This document shows, one piece after another, positions 40,738-48,468 of a stretch of 64,000 nucleotides of DNA (its first letter is position 1; every line of letters begins with the position of its first letter). The notes beneath the pieces were generated by a model, which searched no databases, was not told the DNA's origin, and saw nothing but the letters and a program-made list of their open reading frames with translations. A program made the position numbers and the translations under genes. Source of the stretch: an uncultured Clostridia bacterium (lineage in GTDB: Bacteria > Bacillota > Clostridia > TANB77 > CAG-508); assembly GCA_947632605.1 (NCBI GenBank), contig CANRPX010000008.1, forward strand, positions 1 through 64,000. Direction: 5' to 3'.

Positions 40738-41082
40738 AATCTTAACTTCTCCTTACAGTTAACTTTTTTTGAAATAGTATCTTAACTATTTTTTTTATAA
40801 GTATAATTTTACTCATTTTTTGAAGGAAATCAATAGCACAAATCCCTATTTCATTAGTGTTTCAAGAATTTAACCTCTAATACTTTACGGAAGTTCTTTT
40901 TTAAGTATTTAGGTTTAAAATATAAAGTTTTCATTACTTTTTTATGTTTTTTTTGAAATAATTTAGCTTTTTGCTCTTTGCGTAAGAAAAATTATTTTTT
41001 GGCTATTTTTTGTAATCCAATTGCAATTTTAGGCCTTATTCTTCATATACTAATATTAATATTGTATAAGGGAGGTATCACT
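40738..41082. other. Divergent intergenic region
   Basis: This 345-base AT-rich gap separates the surface-protein island (-) from two small plus-strand genes. It holds the ribosome binding site of the 1786-aa gene (AAGGAGAA) and, at its right end, GGAGG for the gene at 41083. Several TATA-like boxes exist on both strands, but none with a convincing -35 at proper spacing. An open frame from 40978 runs through here with a hydrophobic start but has no ribosome binding site. I see no riboswitch or repeat. Confidence 0.5.
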
Positions 41083-41223
41083 TTGGATAACATGGATATA
41101 AATAAACTTCTTTCTGCTATCTCAAAAATGGATAAAGAAGAACTAGAAAAAAACATTTATAAAGCCAAACAAATTTTAGAAAACTCAAATATTAAAAATA
41201 ATCTTAATAAGGACAATAAGTAA
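41083..41223 (+). CDS. Small unknown protein, TTG start
   Basis: A 46-aa polar protein (MDNMDINKLLSAISK...). I place the start at the TTG at 41083, seven bases after GGAGG (41071-41075). The ATG at 41092 is 16 bases away and the upstream ATG at 40978 has no site. The pattern of one short amphipathic helix (LLSAISKMDKEELEKNI) recalls the small partner proteins that precede a related 100-150-aa protein in Clostridia, but I cannot name a function. Two bases separate its stop from the next start, so the pair is one transcript. Confidence 0.6.
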   Translation: MDNMDINKLLSAISKMDKEELEKNIYKAKQILENSNIKNNLNKDNK

Positions 41224-41225
41224 GT

Positions 41226-41603
41226 ATGAATGATGATTTTTCAGAAGTTATAAATAAATTTTCAAGTATTTTAAAGGAAAAAAACATAGACCTAAATAAT
41301 ATTTCAGGTGGAGACACTCCACCTGATGATAGTTCAGATTTTTCAATTGATATAGATACAATATTAAAAATCAAAGATGTTTTATCTAAAATAAACAAAA
41401 ATCAAAATTCTGCTAGAAACAAGCTATTATATTCGTTAAAACCTTTTTTAGAAGAAAACAAAAAAGAAAAACTTGATAGATACATAAAAATTGCAAATTT
41501 ACTTAGTGTAATGGAAAATTTAGATTTAGGTTTTGATTTTGAAAGCAACAAAAAAGGCTATGATTTTATATTAATCATAACCCTATTTTTGCTGATTATT
41601 TAG
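41226..41603 (+). CDS. Small unknown protein with helical ALK-like core
   Basis: A 125-aa protein with a Gly/Asp/Pro linker (ISGGDTPPDDSSD) and a helical core, NSARNKLLYSLKPFLEENKKEKLDRYIKIANLL. This is a pattern I associate with short conserved hypothetical proteins of Clostridia (LLLALKPYL...K.D.AIKI). The last 14 residues are purely hydrophobic. A terminator hairpin at 41556-41582 lies inside the final codons, and its T-run comes before the stop codon. The hydrophobic tail may therefore not be made, or the real end of the gene may differ. Function unknown. Confidence 0.6.
   Translation: MNDDFSEVINKFSSILKEKNIDLNNISGGDTPPDDSSDFSIDIDTILKIKDVLSKINKNQNSARNKLLYSLKPFLEENKKEKLDRYIKIANLLSVMENLDLGFDFESNKKGYDFILIITLFLLII
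41556..41590 (+). terminator. Terminator overlapping the end of the 125-aa gene
   Basis: Arms at 41556-41565 and 41573-41582 pair over 10 positions with one mismatch, followed by CCCTATTTTT. The T-run ends before the annotated stop at 41601-41603. Confidence 0.5.
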
Positions 41604-41630
41604 TTTTTATAATTATTGTCTTCTTTCTCT

Positions 41631-42237
41631 TTATATAATTATTATCTCATTATTTTCTATTTTGCATATTGGACATTTATCTGTTCTTTCAGATACCTCT
41701 GTTACTAAGTTTGCTATTCTAATTTGTGTTACTTCAATATAGTTTGCTGATATTATTGCTTTAGTATTTCCATTTGCTCCAGCATGTGCTACTCCTCTTA
41801 ATGCTCCCAAAATCATTATATTACCACCTGCAATTACTTCTGCACCAGAATTTACATCTCCACAAATTACTATGCTTCCTGCATACTCTTCTCTTCTACC
41901 ACATCTTAAAGAACCTTGTATGAATTTTGTTTCTGATATACCTGTTCCAGATTCAAAAGTTTTCTTTATGGCATGAAGTCCGAAGTGAATCTGAAACATT
42001 GTCAAATTTTATTTCTACTGATATTTCTTCATGAATTCTTTCTTTTATTCTTTCAATTTCAGAATCAGTAAATAGCTTTCCAGTAATTCTCATTGGTATT
42101 GTTGAAGTTTGATAAAAATCTTTTAATCGTGGCAACTTTAAATCCAATTCTTCTAGTATTTCATCAATATCTGCAATAATATTAATATTTAATATTATTT
42201 CCTCTGTTGTTTGACTAATTTTTATATTATTTAACAT
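41631..42237 (-). CDS. minC: Septum site-determining protein MinC, read through a +1 shift at CGG
   Basis: Division inhibitor that blocks FtsZ polymerisation away from midcell. The N-terminal part (42237-41983, 85 codons) ends in SDSL. The in-frame CGG at 41982-41980 then leads to a TGA nine codons later. Skipping the C at 41982 continues as GLHAIKKTFESGTGISETKF with the complete C-terminal beta-helix: QGSLRCGRREEY, GDVNSGAEVIAGGNI and GALRGVAHAGANG. The total is 201 aa. The region before the helix (GLHxIKK) is also typical of clostridial MinC, which supports the shift site. The ATG has GGAGAAAAAGG directly upstream. It is last in the mre operon; minD and minE, its usual partners, do not follow. 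Confidence 0.88.
41980..41982 (-). other. In-frame CGG at the minC frame change
   Basis: Codon 86 of minC reads CTT CGG ACT in frame 0. Skipping C gives CTT GGA CTT (Leu-Gly-Leu) and restores MinC. There is no homopolymer here, unlike the ftsW site. Confidence 0.7.
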
Positions 42238-42250
42238 CCTTTTTCTCCTT

Positions 42251-44383
42251 TTATCTAAATGATTCTATCTCTGTCACAGCAGACATATCTTCAACTACTT
42301 GTGCCATATTCATTCCGAAATATTCTGCCATTATTTCTCTTACGACTTCTGCTGTATAATTTCCATGACCACCTTTTTCAACCATAACAACAATTGCTAT
42401 TTCTGGATTTTCATAAGGTGCAAACCCTGCAAACCATGCTATTACATCATCTGAATTTTTATTATTTGAAAGCTCTGCTGAACCTGTCTTTCCGCCTATT
42501 TCTATTTCAAAGTCTCTAAATATGTTATATGCTGTTCCACCTTCTTCTTCAGCAACAGATTTCATTCCTCTGTGTACTACATCAATAATTTCAGGATTTA
42601 TATTTCTATCTTGTAAATTAACAGCATCTGTTCCTAAAGTTTTATTTACATATTCATTTAATTCATCTTGAGATACTTGTGAACCATTAGAATTAATAAC
42701 GTTTTTAACTATTGATAAATCTAATGGATGACCTCCATTTGCTACCATAGAAATATATTTCGCCATCTGCACTGGTGTAAATGCATTATAACTTTGACCA
42801 ATTGAGGCTGAAGCTGTATAAGCTTTTGACCAAACTTCTCCTCTTGTTTCTGCTACTGCTCTTGATGCTAAAGTTCCTTGATATTCTGGAATTTCTATAC
42901 CTGTTTTTTTGCCAAGTCCAAAATAATCTGCATAAGAATCTAAATTATCTATTCCAACTCTATTTCCTACTTCAAAAAAGAAATAATTACAAGACTTCAT
43001 TAATGCACCTTCAACATTTAACTTTCCATGTCCAACACCATAATCATTAAAATACCAACAAGCTGGATTATTATAATTTGGATCATCTGATACAATATAT
43101 CTACCATTATCATTTATAAGTTCATCTTTTGAAATTACTCCAGAATCTAATCCTGCAATTGCTGTAACCATTTTAAATATTGAACCTGGTGGATATTGTC
43201 CTTGTGTTGCTCTATTAAATGAAGCTTTAACTGCATTATATTCATTTAGTTTTGATTGAGAAATACCATTATAAAATAATGCTGGTTCATAATCTGGATA
43301 GCTTGCCATTGCAAGTATCTCTCCTGTTTGTACATTTGTAACAACTACTGCTCCTGTTTCTGCTGGAAATGCTTGCCCAAAACCACCTTCTCTAATTTTC
43401 ATAATATTTCTTTCTAAAGCATCTTCTGCTATTCTTTGAAGGTTTGCATCTATTGTAAGAACAACATTTGCTCCACCTATTGCCTCTTCAGAAGTATATT
43501 CACCTGTAACTGTTCCATCAACAGACATATCTATTTGTTTTGTTCCGTCTTTTCCTCTTAAATATTTTTCAAATACACTTTCTATACCTGTTTTACCTAT
43601 TTTATCATCTGGCGCATATTCATAATCATCGCCTTCTTCTTCAAACTTTTTTTCATCTTCTGATGAAATTCTTCCCATATATCCTATAATATGAGAAGCT
43701 AAAGTTCCAGTATGATATACTCTTATAGGCTCTACCACTATATTTATACCTGTAAGATTTTGTGAATTTTCTTGTAATTGTACAGCAGCATTTCTAGAAA
43801 TTTCATCTGAAATTTCCATTGATTTTGTAGTTGAATATCCTATTGTACTTATAGCATATCTAATTGCTAAAACTCTTCTAATTTCTTTAATATCTTCGCT
43901 ATTTATATTATATTTATCTCTAAATAAATAAAATGCCTCTTCAGCAGATGCTGTTTCTGGAATATCATATTCTTTTTTCCATTCTGCAAGTTTTTCTTCT
44001 GATTCAAAATGATATTCAAAAGGCTCTATACTAATTGGAAATGTATCTACATAAGAATTTCCATTATTTTCTAGGATTGATGTCATAAGTGATATTGAAC
44101 TATTTAACTGTTCATCATCTGTTTTTGATTTATACATTTCAAGAGAAAATTTCATTTCTGTACTTACAAGCACATTTCCACTTCTATCTAAAATACTTCC
44201 TCTTGCAGCTTCAATTTTTGCTTCACGAGCTAGCCTTGTATTAGAATTTTCTCTGTATTCTGCACCATTTACTATTTGAAGGTTAAATAATCTGAATAAA
44301 ATAATAATTCCTATCACATACACTATTGTTACTAATAAATTATATCTAAAGTTTGTATTTTCTATTTCACTTGTACGTTTCAG
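42251..44383 (-). CDS. mrdA: Class B penicillin-binding protein 2 (elongasome), CTG start
   Basis: Transpeptidase of cell elongation, partner of RodA and MreC/MreD. The motifs are PPGSIFK (SxxK), MKSCNYF (SxN) and GGKTGSAE (KTG), about residues 401-404, 464-466 and 632-634 counted from the start chosen here. A dimerisation domain with RGSILDRSG follows the single N-terminal membrane segment. The first possible GTG (44323) would begin inside the membrane segment and has no ribosome binding site. Twenty codons upstream in frame, a CTG at 44383-44381 sits seven bases after GAAGG and gives a normal cytoplasmic start (MKRTSEIENTNFRYN). I therefore take CTG as the start, giving 710 aa. Confidence 0.88.
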   Translation of the reverse strand: MKRTSEIENTNFRYNLLVTIVYVIGIIILFRLFNLQIVNGAEYRENSNTRLAREAKIEAARGSILDRSGNVLVSTEMKFSLEMYKSKTDDEQLNSSISLMTSILENNGNSYVDTFPISIEPFEYHFESEEKLAEWKKEYDIPETASAEEAFYLFRDKYNINSEDIKEIRRVLAIRYAISTIGYSTTKSMEISDEISRNAAVQLQENSQNLTGINIVVEPIRVYHTGTLASHIIGYMGRISSEDEKKFEEEGDDYEYAPDDKIGKTGIESVFEKYLRGKDGTKQIDMSVDGTVTGEYTSEEAIGGANVVLTIDANLQRIAEDALERNIMKIREGGFGQAFPAETGAVVVTNVQTGEILAMASYPDYEPALFYNGISQSKLNEYNAVKASFNRATQGQYPPGSIFKMVTAIAGLDSGVISKDELINDNGRYIVSDDPNYNNPACWYFNDYGVGHGKLNVEGALMKSCNYFFFEVGNRVGIDNLDSYADYFGLGKKTGIEIPEYQGTLASRAVAETRGEVWSKAYTASASIGQSYNAFTPVQMAKYISMVANGGHPLDLSIVKNVINSNGSQVSQDELNEYVNKTLGTDAVNLQDRNINPEIIDVVHRGMKSVAEEEGGTAYNIFRDFEIEIGGKTGSAELSNNKNSDDVIAWFAGFAPYENPEIAIVVMVEKGGHGNYTAEVVREIMAEYFGMNMAQVVEDMSAVTEIESFR

Positions 44384-44413
44384 ATTATCACCTTCTTTCT
44401 ATACTAATCTTTT

Positions 44414-44947
44414 TTAAAAATATCTTGTTAAAATATTATTTTTCTTAAAGTTTCTATCAACTAAATAACCTAATTTTTGTATCATTGGATATAGAATGAT
44501 TGATAATAAAGTATTGTAGATTATTTCTACAAAAATAATTTTAATGAAACTCCAATATTCTCTTTCAAAATCTAAAACCAATGAATTTATAAAATAAGAT
44601 CCGAATTCAAAAATAATAGTTGCACCAACTACCATAAAAATTATTGTAATTTTGTTTTCTTTTGAAAAGTTTTTATCAAAATAAGAACCTAAATATCCAA
44701 TAGCACACAACATTATTGCTGAAACACCTATTGTTTTTCCATATAATAAATCTAAGACTAAGCCACATACTACACCAAAAGAAATACCTACAAATTGATT
44801 TGCAAAAAGACCAATAAATAATATATAGATAATAAATAAATTTGGCTTTATACCAGATATGGTAAATGCATTAAATACATTCTCTTGAAGAAAATATATA
44901 ATAAAAAAAGCTAATATTAATACTATTATTATGGAAAACTTTCTCAT
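44414..44947 (-). CDS. mreD: Rod shape-determining protein MreD
   Basis: A 177-aa integral membrane protein with about five membrane segments, the usual size and hydropathy of MreD, with PNLFIIYILFIGLFANQ near residue 36 and the LVLDLLYGKTIG motif around residue 85. It lies directly after mreC and before mrdA, which is the standard order. Role in the family: membrane part of the elongasome linking MreC to the lipid II polymerase. The 30 bases between its stop and the mrdA start hold the mrdA ribosome binding site. Confidence 0.9.
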   Translation of the reverse strand: MRKFSIIIVLILAFFIIYFLQENVFNAFTISGIKPNLFIIYILFIGLFANQFVGISFGVVCGLVLDLLYGKTIGVSAIMLCAIGYLGSYFDKNFSKENKITIIFMVVGATIIFEFGSYFINSLVLDFEREYWSFIKIIFVEIIYNTLLSIILYPMIQKLGYLVDRNFKKNNILTRYF

Positions 44948-44965
44948 TTTGTTCCTTTCTATTTT

Positions 44966-45784
44966 TTAATTATCAACTATTAATAAAACTGTGTCTACCT
45001 TTGAAAAATCAACAACTGGTTCTACAATAGCATATCTATCTGTAATGTTACTTGTTGTTATTATTTCTTTTACTGTTCCTATTATAATTCCTTTTGGATA
45101 TATACCACCTATTCCAGATGTATATACTGAATCTCCTTGTATTAATTCTGCTCCAGTTGGTATATATGAAGCTCTTAATACTTGATTATTTTCTAATGTA
45201 CCTTTACAAATTATGCTTTCATTTGTAGTACTTATTGTACAACTTACTGTACTTGCAGCATCTATAATAACTTGAACTTTTGAAGTATTTTCTGTAACAG
45301 AAATTACATGTCCTACTAGTCCTTTATCTGCAATAACTGTCATATTTTCTTTTACACCATCTTTTGAACCAACATTTAAAACTAATGTACTACTAAAATT
45401 ACTTACATCTCTATTTATTACATAAGCAGGAATTGTATTATATGATGAATACTTTTGTGTTAAATTCATATAAGATTGAAGTGTGGCATTATCTGCTTTA
45501 ATTTTTTCAAGCTCTCTTAATTCAGTTTCAAGTTCGCTATTTTTAGTTCTTAATTCTTCATTTTCTTTTATAATATTATCCATATTTGAAAAATAAGTAG
45601 AATTTCCTTCTATCTTATTCTTTAAATCTGCAAAAACTCTTTGAATTGGATTAACAATAGAACTTGCAACACTTTCAAGATATGAAAGTTTATTTACTTC
45701 CACATTTGAAAGAAAAATTAATAATATTAAAATGATGATTGTTATAATTCCGCCTAATATCTCAGTTTGCCTATTTCTATTCAT
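44966..45784 (-). CDS. mreC: Rod shape-determining protein MreC
   Basis: A 272-aa protein with one N-terminal membrane segment (about 10-30), a coiled coil (about 65-110, with NEELRTKNSELETELRELEK) and the extracellular beta-domain (NVGSKDGVKENM, GLVGHV, GDSVYTSG, YPKGIIIGTV). It organises the elongasome together with PBP2. I start it at the ATG at 45784, six bases after an AAGGAAG site, rather than at the GTG at 45805, which lacks one. mreB, normally just upstream, is not in this window; the DUF4321 gene takes that place. Confidence 0.94.
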   Translation of the reverse strand: MNRNRQTEILGGIITIIILILLIFLSNVEVNKLSYLESVASSIVNPIQRVFADLKNKIEGNSTYFSNMDNIIKENEELRTKNSELETELRELEKIKADNATLQSYMNLTQKYSSYNTIPAYVINRDVSNFSSTLVLNVGSKDGVKENMTVIADKGLVGHVISVTENTSKVQVIIDAASTVSCTISTTNESIICKGTLENNQVLRASYIPTGAELIQGDSVYTSGIGGIYPKGIIIGTVKEIITTSNITDRYAIVEPVVDFSKVDTVLLIVDN

Positions 45785-45870
45785 CAAACTCTTCCTTTCT
45801 GACACTTTTCTTCATAAAGTTTTTTCTTGTATTTTCTCACAAAATTTTCTAATATATTAGTTTAAAACTT

Positions 45871-46129
45871 CTATACTTTTTTATACCAAAATATTGCTAC
45901 AATCATACCTATTATACTAGCTACATTTATTCTAAACATACAGCTAAAAGTAATTTTTAAAACACTTAAATCTAATGTCACTGGATTTGATAATCCAAAG
46001 TCTTGACCATAATAAAGCCACCATAACCAGTCAACTCTACGTGCTAATTCTCCAAGTAATCCGTCCTAAAACTAGTCCTGATAACATAAATATTAAAAAA
46101 ATCCAAAAATTTTTTTCTTTTGTTGCCAT
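45871..46129 (-). CDS. DUF4321 small membrane protein, read through a +1 shift at CGG
   Basis: An 85-aa protein reconstructed from two frames. Codons 1-22 (46129-46064) give MATKEKNFWIFLIFMLSGLVLG. The in-frame CGG at 46063-46061 then leads to a TAG within eight codons. Skipping C at 46063 continues as GLLGELARRVDWLWWLYYG, then LSNPVTLDLSVLKITF and a second membrane segment, ending YKKV at 45871. The GxLLGE after the first membrane helix and the TLDLxVLxITF segment are the family pattern of DUF4321. The function of the family is unknown; the gene often accompanies mre genes in Clostridia. The ATG has GGAGG eight bases upstream. In either single frame no protein longer than about 65 aa is readable. 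Confidence 0.8.
46061..46063 (-). other. In-frame CGG at the DUF4321 frame change
   Basis: Codon 23 reads GGA CGG ATT in frame 0. Skipping C gives GGA GGA TTA (Gly-Gly-Leu), the conserved LGGLLGE of the family. No homopolymer is present. Confidence 0.7.
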
Positions 46130-46275
46130 ATTTTTACCTCCATTTTTTCTTACGGAAATTTGTATTTTTACTTTAATATTATATATTGAGATATCTATTT
46201 TTTCAAGTAATTTATATGGATTTTTTTAATATAATTGAATAATTGGTATATTAATTTAATATACATATATTTACA

Positions 46276-46303
46276 TTTACTTTTTACTTAAATATTGTAT
46301 AAT
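46276..46303 (+). promoter_or_regulatory. Promoter of the mecA-like gene
   Basis: TTTACT (46276-46281), a 16-base spacer and a perfect TATAAT (46298-46303), 23 bases before the ATG. The ribosome binding site GGAGG follows at 46315-46319, so the leader is very short. Confidence 0.55.
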
Positions 46304-46325
46304 TATTTGTATCGGAGGATGTTTA

Positions 46326-46886
46326 ATGAAAATAGAAAAATTGACAGAAAATAAACTAAAAGTAATGTTTAGTAGCACAGAACTTGAAGATAATAATATA
46401 TCTATTCACTCTTTTCTGGCTAATTCTAAAGAAACACAGAATTTCTTTTTGGCTATTTTAAACATAGCAAATGAAGACTTAAATTTTGAATTAAATACCT
46501 CGCAAATTACTTATGATACTATATCTTTTTCAAATAAATATTTTGTAATAATAATCACTAAAAAAGATTCCACTAAGAATAGTTTTATGAACGTATATGA
46601 AGATATTTTTTTTAAGTTTAACAACGCCAATGAATTATTTGAATTTTGTGATGTCTTAAAATCTATTTTACCCACTTTAGACTTTAAAAGTACATTATAT
46701 CAATATAATAATATATACTTTCTTAAGTTTGATTTTTCAGACTTAGATAGCTTTACTATAAATAGAATATTATTAATTATTTTAGAATTTAAAAACTATA
46801 TTAAATTTTCTGACTTATCATTATCTCATTTTGAGGAATTTAGCAATGTTATTATAAAAGATTCAGCAATTCAATCATTAATATAG
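46326..46886 (+). CDS. mecA: MecA-family adaptor protein
   Basis: A 186-aa acidic protein resembling MecA/YpbH adaptors, which deliver substrates to ClpC. The N-terminus MKIEKLTENKLKVMFSSTELEDNNIS matches the family start (MEIEKLNENTIKV...DLxxRGIS). This is followed by the EAN-like segment, a Gly/Asp-poor middle, and the C-terminal domain with FKFNNANELFEFCDVLK and SSLYxYxxxYYL-like LYQYNNIYFLKF. It is shorter than B. subtilis MecA (about 218 aa). ClpC is not in the window. It has its own promoter and a terminator shared with the convergent M23 gene. The similarity is recognised by pattern only. Confidence 0.75.
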   Translation: MKIEKLTENKLKVMFSSTELEDNNISIHSFLANSKETQNFFLAILNIANEDLNFELNTSQITYDTISFSNKYFVIIITKKDSTKNSFMNVYEDIFFKFNNANELFEFCDVLKSILPTLDFKSTLYQYNNIYFLKFDFSDLDSFTINRILLIILEFKNYIKFSDLSLSHFEEFSNVIIKDSAIQSLI

Positions 46887-46914
46887 CTGTAAATTCAATG
46901 TTCTTAAAAATATA

Positions 46915-46952
46915 AAAAACCTTAAATAAGTTTAATCTTATTTAAGGTTTTA
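46915..46952. terminator. Bidirectional terminator, mecA-like gene / M23 peptidase
   Basis: An about 16-bp perfect stem (AAAACCTTAAATAAG with its complement) around a 6-base loop, with A-rich and T-rich flanks, between convergent stop codons. Confidence 0.85.
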
Positions 46953-46954
46953 TT

Positions 46955-47998
46955 TTAATATACATAGTTTTGAGGATTTTTTGCAACTCCATTTACTCTA
47001 ACTTCCAAATGTAAATGCGGACCTGTTGAATTTCCTGTACTTCCTACTGCTGCTATCGTTTCTCCTTGAGAAACATTTTGACCTACATTAACGTATAGTG
47101 CACTGCAGTGACAATAATATGTTTGAATTGTATCTGTATGGGCTATTATTACCATTTGTCCATAAGAACCTTTCCATCCTGAATAAATGACTGTTCCAGA
47201 AGCAGCTGCTTTAATTGGCGTTCCTTTTGATGTAGCTATATCTAATCCTGTATGTGTTCCACTACTTCTTCTACCAAATCTTGATGTAATTGTTCCAGAA
47301 ACAGGTCTTATTAAAGATATTCCTAATGCTGTGTTTGAGTAATCTACATTTTTTGTAGTAACCCATTTTGTTGTTGCTACTTTTGGCATTTCTTTATATA
47401 AAGCTGCTATTGCTGTATCTTTATCTGAAAATTGTTTTAACTCTGTTTCATATTTTAATGCATAAGTAATTCCATCTTTATTTTGACTATTCTTATTCTT
47501 TAGTTCTTGTACAATTGCTTCTGCCTCATCATAAGTTTGAACATAATATTTTTCTTCACCATTATCTAAAATTGCATAATATTTATAGTATGGAACTCCC
47601 GTACTAATTACAGTATTGAATATTTCCTCATCATTTGCTGTAAGTCCTTTTTTTAGTAAGCACATATTGTATTCAGGTAAATTTTCTCTATCTATTTCAA
47701 CAAACGCTACGGTTTTACTATCTCCACTATTTATGTATTGATCTATCTTCTTTTGTAATTTACTTCTATCTTCTGTGTATCCTATGAATTTGCCATTTAA
47801 AGATACACTATACATTGGTTTATATACAACAAAAACTATGAATCCAATGATTGCGAAGCCTATTAAAAACATAATTATAAATTTTATCCAGGTTCTTAAG
47901 TAAATTACAATATTTTTTAAAACACTAGTAATTGTAATCACCCCTTTTGTATCAACCATTTCAAAAAAATGAAACACTTTTGTAATATAAGCATTCAA
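46955..47998 (-). CDS. Membrane-anchored M23 (LytM-type) peptidase
   Basis: A 347-aa protein with one N-terminal membrane segment (about 35-57) and a C-terminal LytM/peptidase M23 domain (about 240-347). The zinc ligands are present: the HTGLD segment supplies His and Asp, and HLHLEV supplies the HxH pair. A true endopeptidase of cross-linked peptidoglycan is therefore likely, unlike degenerate SpoIIQ or EnvC types. The middle part (about 75-200) is a mixed alpha/beta region with YYVQTYDEAEAIVQEL, similar to repeats seen before M23 domains in clostridial proteins. The start is uncertain; the first ATG has only a weak site. Confidence 0.88.
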   Translation of the reverse strand: MNAYITKVFHFFEMVDTKGVITITSVLKNIVIYLRTWIKFIIMFLIGFAIIGFIVFVVYKPMYSVSLNGKFIGYTEDRSKLQKKIDQYINSGDSKTVAFVEIDRENLPEYNMCLLKKGLTANDEEIFNTVISTGVPYYKYYAILDNGEEKYYVQTYDEAEAIVQELKNKNSQNKDGITYALKYETELKQFSDKDTAIAALYKEMPKVATTKWVTTKNVDYSNTALGISLIRPVSGTITSRFGRRSSGTHTGLDIATSKGTPIKAAASGTVIYSGWKGSYGQMVIIAHTDTIQTYYCHCSALYVNVGQNVSQGETIAAVGSTGNSTGPHLHLEVRVNGVAKNPQNYVY

Positions 47999-48130
47999 CT
48001 TTTTTCTCTTCCATTATCCTATAATATTTAGAGCTTATTGTCAATACAAATTTTTTACAAAAAAGACACATTTTTCTTCTTTTGCCCATTATTTTCGAGT
48101 TTTAAAACTCTTAACTTTTTATTTTAGCAA

Positions 48131-48170
48131 AAGAAATTTCTATATAAAATATCTTATATAGAAACTTCTT
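48131..48170 (-). terminator. Terminator overlapping the end of the 81-aa coat gene
   Basis: Arms of 17 bases at 48131-48147 and 48154-48170 with one mismatch, followed on the minus strand by a T-rich tail. The stop codon lies within the stem. Confidence 0.6.
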
Positions 48171-48399
48171 TTTTCACATTTAGAATTTCATCTTCTGTTG
48201 CTTTTTGTGGTAACACATAATACCCTTTTGATTCAGCAAGCTTATATAATTCATATTGAAAGCTCTCAAAAGAATTTCTTAAATTCTGAAAAGTCTGCCT
48301 TAACTCCATATTAGCAGTTTCAGTTATTGCTTTTTCATATTCTCTTAAACTTGATTTTATAGAAGATAATACATCATTTACAATTACTTTTTCTTCCAC
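48154..48399 (-). CDS. CotF-family spore coat protein, small
   Basis: An 81-aa protein that matches the C-terminal half of spore coat protein F-type domains: a helix VLSSIKSSLREYEKAITETANMELR followed by a second helix and the KGYYVLPQKA end (family pattern: ...ltEtaNpeLR..l......h..ly.y...kGyY.p). It is found with a second short coat gene 69 bases upstream. Known role of the family: structural spore coat component. It supports the view that this organism sporulates. A sporulation promoter is expected but I did not identify one. Confidence 0.75.
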   Translation of the reverse strand: MEEKVIVNDVLSSIKSSLREYEKAITETANMELRQTFQNLRNSFESFQYELYKLAESKGYYVLPQKATEDEILNVKKEVSI

Positions 48400-48421
48400 T
48401 TTTTTAACTTCCTTTCACCTA

Positions 48422-48457
48422 ATTTTTCCACAAAAAAGTCACTTTTTGTGGAAAAAT
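48422..48457 (-). terminator. Hairpin between the two coat genes
   Basis: A stem of about 14 bp (TTTTTCCACAAAAA with its complement) with a short loop lies between the two small coat genes. It may attenuate or end transcription of the first gene. Confidence 0.6.
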
Positions 48458-48468
48458 ACTTTTATAGA

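Noticed and set aside
40978-41082. ATG at 40978 as start of the small plus-strand gene, giving a hydrophobic N-terminus
   Set aside because: There is no ribosome binding site before it, while GGAGG sits seven bases before the in-frame TTG at 41083. The region upstream looks intergenic.
45871-46129. Remnant of lspA or mreB upstream of mreC
   Set aside because: The joined translation has two membrane segments and the DUF4321 pattern; no LspA catalytic Asp motifs or MreB actin-fold motifs are present.
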